Origin: JAVBKP01 sp031553975
GTDB lineage: Bacteria; Bacillota; Clostridia; Peptostreptococcales; Anaerovoracaceae
NCBI GenBank assembly: GCA_031553975.1
Contig: JAVBKP010000154.1
Span: forward strand, 1 to 12,101
Length of the DNA stretch: 12,101 nt
Direction: 5' to 3'
A program made the translations under genes and the position numbers. Numbering within the stretch: the first letter of the stretch is position 1; each line of letters starts with the position of its first letter. Positions 7,609 to 12,101 of this stretch are shown here, piece after piece. The notes beneath the pieces are model-generated. The model saw only the letters and a list, made by a program, of their open reading frames with translations, searched no databases and was not told where the DNA came from.

Positions 7609-7976
7609 AACCATCAGACGTATATAAAACGGGACTGAACTGCGGAGAGTCTATCATAAAAGTATATAACGAAGAAACAGGAATAGAGAAGCTTCCCATG
7701 AGTGTTGGAAGCGGCATGGGACAAGGTCTTGGATCATTGAGCCTATGCGGAGCAGTCATGGCGGCGGGGGTGCTAATCGGACTAGAGACAGGGAGAAATA
7801 GTGCAGAAGAGGAAAACCCAGCCAAAATACATGCAAAAGAGCTTGTGGCCGCTATAAGAGAAAAATTTGGATCTGAGATGTGTGGTGAATTAAAAGCAAA
7901 TAAAGTGCCGTGTACAGAGATCATGGACTTTAGTTATCAAACCATGAAAGAGATTTTAGAAGCGATTAGAAAGTAA
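7605..7976 (+). CDS. C_GCAxxG_C_C family protein of unknown function
   Basis: Small protein of 123 residues that fits the C_GCAxxG_C_C family, whose role is not established; a redox or metal/cofactor-binding role has been suggested for such Cys-motif proteins. The pattern is visible: Cys13 in GLNCGESIIKVY, a Gly-rich stretch GSGMGQGLGS before Cys48 in LCGAVMAAGVLIGLETG, then Cys93 in GSEMCGEL and Cys103 in VPCTEIMDF. The central motif reads CGAVMAAG rather than the usual CGALTGA-type sequence. There is no signal peptide, so it is likely cytoplasmic. The ribosome binding site GGAGAGGAGG (7590-7599) is very strong, and ATG overlaps the alkyltransferase stop by four bases, implying translational coupling. 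Confidence 0.85.
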   Translation: MKPSDVYKTGLNCGESIIKVYNEETGIEKLPMSVGSGMGQGLGSLSLCGAVMAAGVLIGLETGRNSAEEENPAKIHAKELVAAIREKFGSEMCGELKANKVPCTEIMDFSYQTMKEILEAIRK

Positions 7977-7980
7977 GGAG
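7975..7980 (+). promoter_or_regulatory. Ribosome binding site for the giant surface protein
   Basis: AAGGAG overlaps the previous stop codon and is 11 bases from ATG 7992, slightly longer than ideal. A second purine run, AGAAGG (7986-7991), touches the ATG and is too close to act in the usual way. No terminator or convincing promoter lies in the 15-base gap, so the gene seems co-transcribed with those upstream. Confidence 0.5.
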
Positions 7981-7991
7981 AAAAAAGAAGG

Positions 7992-8102
7992 ATGATAAAT
8001 TGGGCTAACCAAAATCGGAAAGGAGTTGCCTTTTCCGTGTTTTTGAGTATAGTTTTACAAGTTTTTGTGCCAGCATATATCAATCCATTTAATGCGTATG
8101 CG
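7992..8102 (+). other. Signal peptide of the surface protein
   Basis: Residues 1-37 of the giant protein. The long n-region has Arg9 and Lys10, the hydrophobic core is VAFSVFLSIVLQVFVPA, and AYA just before EEE fits a type I signal peptidase site. It shows Sec export to the cell surface. Confidence 0.8.
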
Positions 8103-11100
8103 GAAGAAGAAATGGTATACAAAGATATTCGGAATGTAGCAACCATTGATACAAGTGCATCAGCAGTGGTGAACAAACCAGATATTTTCAAAGCCATTAC
8201 CCTAGGGGCCGTGAAGTATGTTGATACAGTTGGTGTTGCCAAACTACAGTTTGAAGTATGGCTAGATAGTGATGTGGTAGGCGACATTTGGGAGTCGTGC
8301 AGTCCAGATCACTTTGAAGATGACCCAAATGATATTACGAGTTGGAGTAGCTTGACATGGCTACCTGAAATAACATTTTCCACATTGATTGATGGGAAGG
8401 ATTTAGGGCTGGAAGGATCAACAGAAACAGCACTGCACTTGATTGATTTAGGTGGTGAGGTTGTCATTGAAGATGAAGATAACAGCACGACCATAACTGT
8501 GGGGGCGTATACACTGGCGTTAGAGGGTGGTGATATTAGGCTCACATGTACCTTGAGAAATCAGGTGTACGCCTATGCAAATGCAGAGTTTAGCATTGGA
8601 TTTCAAATTGGCATATCAAATGACTTTGCTATAAAATCAAAGCTGTCATTTTCTGATGGATCAGGAGATGCGGTGATTTTGAACATCAAGCAAGTGGGTA
8701 CAGACCCTGAGGATAATTATACAGTAGAGATGACAGCACCTGCTATTGTGAATCAAAATGAAATTATGTATACCCTCACTGCTACGGCCATTCGGACAGC
8801 GGTTTTGAGTGGAAGAGCAATTTATTTTCCAATTCCTTCTCAGCTTCAAGTCGTTGGCGTATCAGTCTCAACAGATGGCGGTTTGACTACAGTACCTGCA
8901 CTTTTTTCTAGCACAGGAGCCTTTGTTTATGAGTTCCCAGAAGGTTTGGCAAAAGAAGCTATCTTTCAAATCACCACAAGAATGAGTTCGGTAGAATATC
9001 AGGCATACATGGGCTACAGCTATTTTGGGACTGGACGAAACAATGGGCAAGTATATCCACTGTATGGTTCTATGTATAATGGAAATCGAGTAGGCATGGT
9101 GCCTATTGGCCATACAGGGGCTCAAATTTTAGCTTCAACAGGAGGTGTTGTTTTTCAAGCAACACAGCCAGCAGAGACGTCTATGCAGATACAAGAATTT
9201 TTTAGGAAGACAAGAAAAAAATCAGCAGATAGCAAATCAGTGCGGTGGACTGTCAATGTGGAAGGGCGGCTTGCAGATGCCCAAAATGCCTATTTGGTAG
9301 ATACTATTGTTAATACAGAAAGCCATGTGTATGCAAGTGGGCAAGCCGTTTCTATTACAGCCAATGATGGCTCAACCAATGGAAGTATTTCTATGATTGG
9401 GGTATCCGCTACCACCTCTGCATCATTGCTCACGGTGGCGGATTTGAACGCTTTGACAGACAACGGACAGAATGCAGTATATTATACATACAATGGTACA
9501 AAATCCGCGTTAATTGTACCATTGCCAGAAGAGTATCTTATGACGCCATCCAAAGTGGAATACTATACCGATGTTGTCATTCCAGGTATAGATGATGAGG
9601 TCAAGACCAAAACCTTAGAAAACGATGTGTATCTGCGGGCGCAAGGATTGAACTACGAAGGTATACTGTATACAAACCCTGGATACATCAATGCTGCCGC
9701 CTATATCAATGCAGATTTTAGTTTTGTAGCAAAGGACTTTATCAGCTATACGAAAGAAACCCAGACGGCAAGATGGCGGTTTGAGGTAAACCGGTTTGGC
9801 ACCACCATGTCATCCATTGTGATAGAAGAGTATTACAAAGACAATTTTATGGCACTTGATCCTGTACTGGCTGATGAAAGGGGAACGATTTCGGCCATCT
9901 GGTATAACAAGGAGGATTCCGAAGCAACAAATCCTAGCAAGAACTTTGTCATTGGCGGCAACAGTAGCGATACTAACTATTATGAGGTGGATGACACAAA
10001 TGGCATTCTCCGTATACATATTGGTCTTGAAGTGGGTGCAGGGGATGCATACCGCTTTTTCATCAACACAAAAGTGGAGAACGGTAGTCTACTTGCTTCC
10101 CAAGGGGCATTGAATTACTCGTTGGTTGGTAGACAATATAACAAAGCGTCCATAGCGGCTGTGGTTGTGAGAGATGAACAAGGCACCACAGGAGAGGCGG
10201 TACAGCCTACATCAACTTGGTTTGATTTACATAACTATTTGATTACCAAGACATCATTGGGGGCTATTGATGGTTCCTATGACTTTGAGACAAAGAGTAT
10301 TCCTTGGAAGATTACGGTCAACCCTTTCTATATTCCTATTTCAGAGGCAGCCATCACAGATACATTGCCACTGGGCACAACATTTGGGGGGATTAAAAGC
10401 GTTATTCGTACAAAATACGGAACGCCAAGCACCACAGAATCAGGTGTAATCAATTCAGATGGAACAGTTACGTTTGTTGATGGACTGAAGATTACACTGG
10501 CAAGTATCTACGATACAGATGGGGATGGATATACCAAGAACAAACAGTCATTTGGATTTGATGCACAGATAAAAGATAAATTTGAAATCGTGTATACCAC
10601 TGTGTATGAAGAGAATTTTAGGCGTGAACAGTTTAAAGAAGGTGTCACCATTACAGCTATTAACCCATCGGTACTGGAGGGTAATATTTTTGGTGTGAGA
10701 ACCAGTACCACAGGGAACAGGGCCGCCACGGACCAATCAAGTGTAGCCTTTGTAGCGCCTCCTATGGACAAATACGGTATATATACAGAAGGACCATATA
10801 CCATGGGGGATATCACAGAAGACAAAGCCCTGTATGTGACTTGGAAAGTTCTTTTCAATCGAAATCAGGTGAGCATGGCGGGTGTCACTTTGACGGATAT
10901 TCTCAAACCGCAGTTTGAAATGGATCCCGATTCATTGAAGATCTATACAGCCACAGTGGGGGGTGTATACAAGAATACTACGGCACAGGGAATCATGTTT
11001 ACAACAATTGATGCCATCACTACACAAGATGCTATTGCTTCTATGAATGGAATCATTGCACCTACTGGCTTTGCCCTGACCATTCCAGATGAATATGCAC

Positions 11101-12101
11101 AAGAGACATTGTATTTAGAATTTGTCACACTGCTTCTAGACAACATTGACAAAAAAGAGGATATGACCAATGTGCTGACGCTTTCCAATGGACTGACAAC
11201 AGCGGCCTTTACAGTTGTAGGGGCAAAAATCATCGACCTAGAAGATTATGCAAAGGGCTCAACGTCACCCAATGCTAGAATCTATGTGACCAGCAAGAAT
11301 ACCACATATACGTTCAATTCGTCATTGGGCATACCTATGCCAGATTTGCGATTGACAGGGGTTGCAGTGAGGCTGATACCTATGAATGGCCCAGCGGATA
11401 ATGCAGTACCCTCTGCACCTGCTGTGAATGCTTCAAAGACTTGGTATGGGAATGTAGCCCTTGAAAAAAACAAGTTTAGCTCTGCATCAAAGGGTTTGAC
11501 CAATTTTATGTATTTGAAGCTAGGTGTATTGTATAGAATCGAGCAAACAGCCACTGTACCTGGGTACAGAAAGCCAGTAGCACAATATGTAATTTTTAGC
11601 AAAAATACCCTTACTGCTGATGATTATCCAGTAGGAACAAGAATACTGCCATATCCTCTACCAACGTCACTGACGGGGATTCAAGATACACGGGTTTTCA
11701 TTTTAGAAAATGACCCAGGTACAGGGGAAGAGGGACAGGGGAGTACAACAGGTGAGGTCTCATTCTACAAGCTGACGGAAGATGGGAAGCCGATTTCTGG
11801 GGCAGGTTTTACCCTTTCAGGTAAAAACCTGACAACCAAATCAACACTTAGCGATGGGAATGGCTTAGTGAAGTTTTCCAATGTTGATATTGGCTCTTAC
11901 AATCTAACAGAAACAACCATTGCCTCTATTTTTAGAAAGCCAACGGGTACCATGGGCGCCATAGTTTCGTATAATACTGGCAATCAAGATTTTGAATTTA
12001 AAATCACCACAAGTGGGGGAACAAAGTACAAGCTGTCTACGGAGACAAGTGGTAGTGGCGTGGTATATAAACTAAAAAATGATTTCAAACGAGGGGATAT
12101 A
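7992..12101 (+). CDS. Giant secreted multidomain surface protein (Cna/SpaA-type adhesin or pilin-like), 3'-truncated
   Basis: The frame from ATG 7992 is open for exactly 1370 codons and leaves the window without a stop. A signal peptide is clear: basic NRKG, a hydrophobic core (about 12-28) and probable cleavage after Ala37 (AYA/EEE). Residues 38 to about 240 form an N-terminal region I do not recognise, holding the only two Cys of the visible protein (103 and 186). Four diverged modules follow, each starting with a W-[KTR]-hydrophobic-x-[hydrophobic]-N/V strand (Trp419, 595, 772, 951). Then come a degenerate Cna-B-like domain (about 1088-1205), an acidic Gly-rich linker (about 1240-1253) and a SpaA/Cna-B domain (1254 onward). 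The architecture matches Gram-positive cell-wall adhesins and pilins whose domains are stiffened by Lys-Asn/Asp isopeptide bonds. A sortase signal would be expected beyond the window. It sits 15 bases after the C_GCAxxG_C_C gene. The ligand is unknown. Confidence 0.88.
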   Translation, partial: MINWANQNRKGVAFSVFLSIVLQVFVPAYINPFNAYAEEEMVYKDIRNVATIDTSASAVVNKPDIFKAITLGAVKYVDTVGVAKLQFEVWLDSDVVGDIWESCSPDHFEDDPNDITSWSSLTWLPEITFSTLIDGKDLGLEGSTETALHLIDLGGEVVIEDEDNSTTITVGAYTLALEGGDIRLTCTLRNQVYAYANAEFSIGFQIGISNDFAIKSKLSFSDGSGDAVILNIKQVGTDPEDNYTVEMTAPAIVNQNEIMYTLTATAIRTAVLSGRAIYFPIPSQLQVVGVSVSTDGGLTTVPALFSSTGAFVYEFPEGLAKEAIFQITTRMSSVEYQAYMGYSYFGTGRNNGQVYPLYGSMYNGNRVGMVPIGHTGAQILASTGGVVFQATQPAETSMQIQEFFRKTRKKSADSKSVRWTVNVEGRLADAQNAYLVDTIVNTESHVYASGQAVSITANDGSTNGSISMIGVSATTSASLLTVADLNALTDNGQNAVYYTYNGTKSALIVPLPEEYLMTPSKVEYYTDVVIPGIDDEVKTKTLENDVYLRAQGLNYEGILYTNPGYINAAAYINADFSFVAKDFISYTKETQTARWRFEVNRFGTTMSSIVIEEYYKDNFMALDPVLADERGTISAIWYNKEDSEATNPSKNFVIGGNSSDTNYYEVDDTNGILRIHIGLEVGAGDAYRFFINTKVENGSLLASQGALNYSLVGRQYNKASIAAVVVRDEQGTTGEAVQPTSTWFDLHNYLITKTSLGAIDGSYDFETKSIPWKITVNPFYIPISEAAITDTLPLGTTFGGIKSVIRTKYGTPSTTESGVINSDGTVTFVDGLKITLASIYDTDGDGYTKNKQSFGFDAQIKDKFEIVYTTVYEENFRREQFKEGVTITAINPSVLEGNIFGVRTSTTGNRAATDQSSVAFVAPPMDKYGIYTEGPYTMGDITEDKALYVTWKVLFNRNQVSMAGVTLTDILKPQFEMDPDSLKIYTATVGGVYKNTTAQGIMFTTIDAITTQDAIASMNGIIAPTGFALTIPDEYAQETLYLEFVTLLLDNIDKKEDMTNVLTLSNGLTTAAFTVVGAKIIDLEDYAKGSTSPNARIYVTSKNTTYTFNSSLGIPMPDLRLTGVAVRLIPMNGPADNAVPSAPAVNASKTWYGNVALEKNKFSSASKGLTNFMYLKLGVLYRIEQTATVPGYRKPVAQYVIFSKNTLTADDYPVGTRILPYPLPTSLTGIQDTRVFILENDPGTGEEGQGSTTGEVSFYKLTEDGKPISGAGFTLSGKNLTTKSTLSDGNGLVKFSNVDIGSYNLTETTIASIFRKPTGTMGAIVSYNTGNQDFEFKITTSGGTKYKLSTETSGSGVVYKLKNDFKRGDI
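9231..11232 (+). repeat. Four diverged ~177-residue adhesin modules in tandem
   Basis: Protein-level repeat inside the surface protein. Each unit opens with a beta strand around a Trp: VRWTVNV (Trp419), ARWRFEVN (Trp595), IPWKITVN (Trp772) and VTWKVLFN (Trp951), so the spacing is 176, 177 and 179 residues. Roughly 13-20 residues later comes a D/E-T/I-L type strand (YLVDTI, IVIEEYY, AITDTLP, TLTDILK). About 90-120 residues in there is a strand ending in a T (VEYYTDVV, YRFFINTKV, EIVYTTVY, YLEFVTLL). This is the pattern of Cna/Sdr-type immunoglobulin-like adhesin domains. Similarity between units is low, so they are old duplications. A possible fifth, weaker unit precedes them (EIMYTLTATA near residue 259). 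Confidence 0.65.
9491..9524 (+). repeat. Perfect 11-bp inverted repeat inside the surface-protein gene
   Basis: CAATGGTACAA (9491-9501) is exactly complementary to TTGTACCATTG (9514-9524) with a 12-base spacer. It lies within coding sequence, has no T tract, and so is not a terminator. It may form an mRNA hairpin or be chance. Confidence 0.5.
11253..11606 (+). other. Degenerate Cna-B-like (prealbumin-type) domain in the surface protein
   Basis: About residues 1088-1205. GVAVRLIPMN stands where Cna-B domains have GAxFxL, and YLKLGVLYRIEQTATVPGY matches the family ending FxxLxxGxYxLxExxxPxGY, including Glu1184. The central part is longer than usual and the first strand's Lys is not obvious, so isopeptide formation is doubtful. 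Confidence 0.5.
11751..12090 (+). other. SpaA/Cna-B domain in the surface protein
   Basis: Residues 1254 to about 1366. The first strand EVSFYKL carries Lys1260, followed by GKPISGAGFTLSG, a turn LSDGNGLVKFSNVDIGSYNLTET with Glu1307, and a last strand VVYKLKND with Asn1363. Lys, Glu and Asn stand where SpaA-type domains form an autocatalytic Lys-Asn isopeptide bond; the pairing is inferred by position. Confidence 0.75.

Noticed and set aside
8103..8720. Thioester adhesin domain in the N-terminal region
   Set aside because: Cys residues are present, but the surrounding sequences (ESCSPD, LTCTLRN) do not show the usual thioester-domain Cys motif.
9810..10449. Short + and - strand frames within the surface-protein gene (for example 9856-10113 and 10267-10449)
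   Set aside because: They are in other frames of the continuous 1370-codon frame and lack ribosome binding sites and recognisable motifs.

Overview
The window looks like chromosomal DNA from an anaerobic low-to-mid-GC Firmicute (class Clostridia). This is an inference from AT-leaning codon use, strong AGGAGG-type ribosome binding sites, genes packed head to tail on one strand, and the gene types (an RlmA-like methyltransferase, a C_GCAxxG_C_C protein, a Cna-B/SpaA surface protein). I would not name a genus. All supported genes are on the + strand. I see no tRNA, rRNA, CRISPR array or transposase.

Region 1 (1-1947) holds housekeeping and membrane functions. It starts with the 3' part of an RlmA-like 23S rRNA methyltransferase gene, cut by the window edge. 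A likely extended -10 promoter follows, then a two-gene unit: a membrane-anchored rhodanese and a DedA-family membrane protein overlapping by one base. A hairpin terminator lies just before the next gene.

Region 2 (2021-4203) is a classical two-component pair, an OmpR/PhoB-type response regulator and a membrane histidine kinase, closed by a strong 13-bp hairpin terminator.

Region 3 (4206-12101) reads as one long co-directional unit. A BvgS-like hybrid histidine kinase (two periplasmic-binding-type sensor modules, kinase, receiver) is followed with almost no gaps by an O6-alkylguanine-DNA alkyltransferase, a C_GCAxxG_C_C protein, and a very large exported surface protein. That last reading frame stays open for 1370 codons to the window end, so its C-terminus is missing. 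It has a signal peptide, a cysteine-containing N-terminal region, four diverged modules spaced about 177 residues apart, a degenerate Cna-B-like domain, a Gly/Glu-rich linker and a clear SpaA/Cna-B domain with candidate isopeptide residues.

The most notable point is the layout of region 3: a nutrient-type sensor kinase, a DNA-repair enzyme, a small Cys-motif protein and a giant adhesin appear to share one transcript. A regulatory link between the sensor and the adhesin is inference only.
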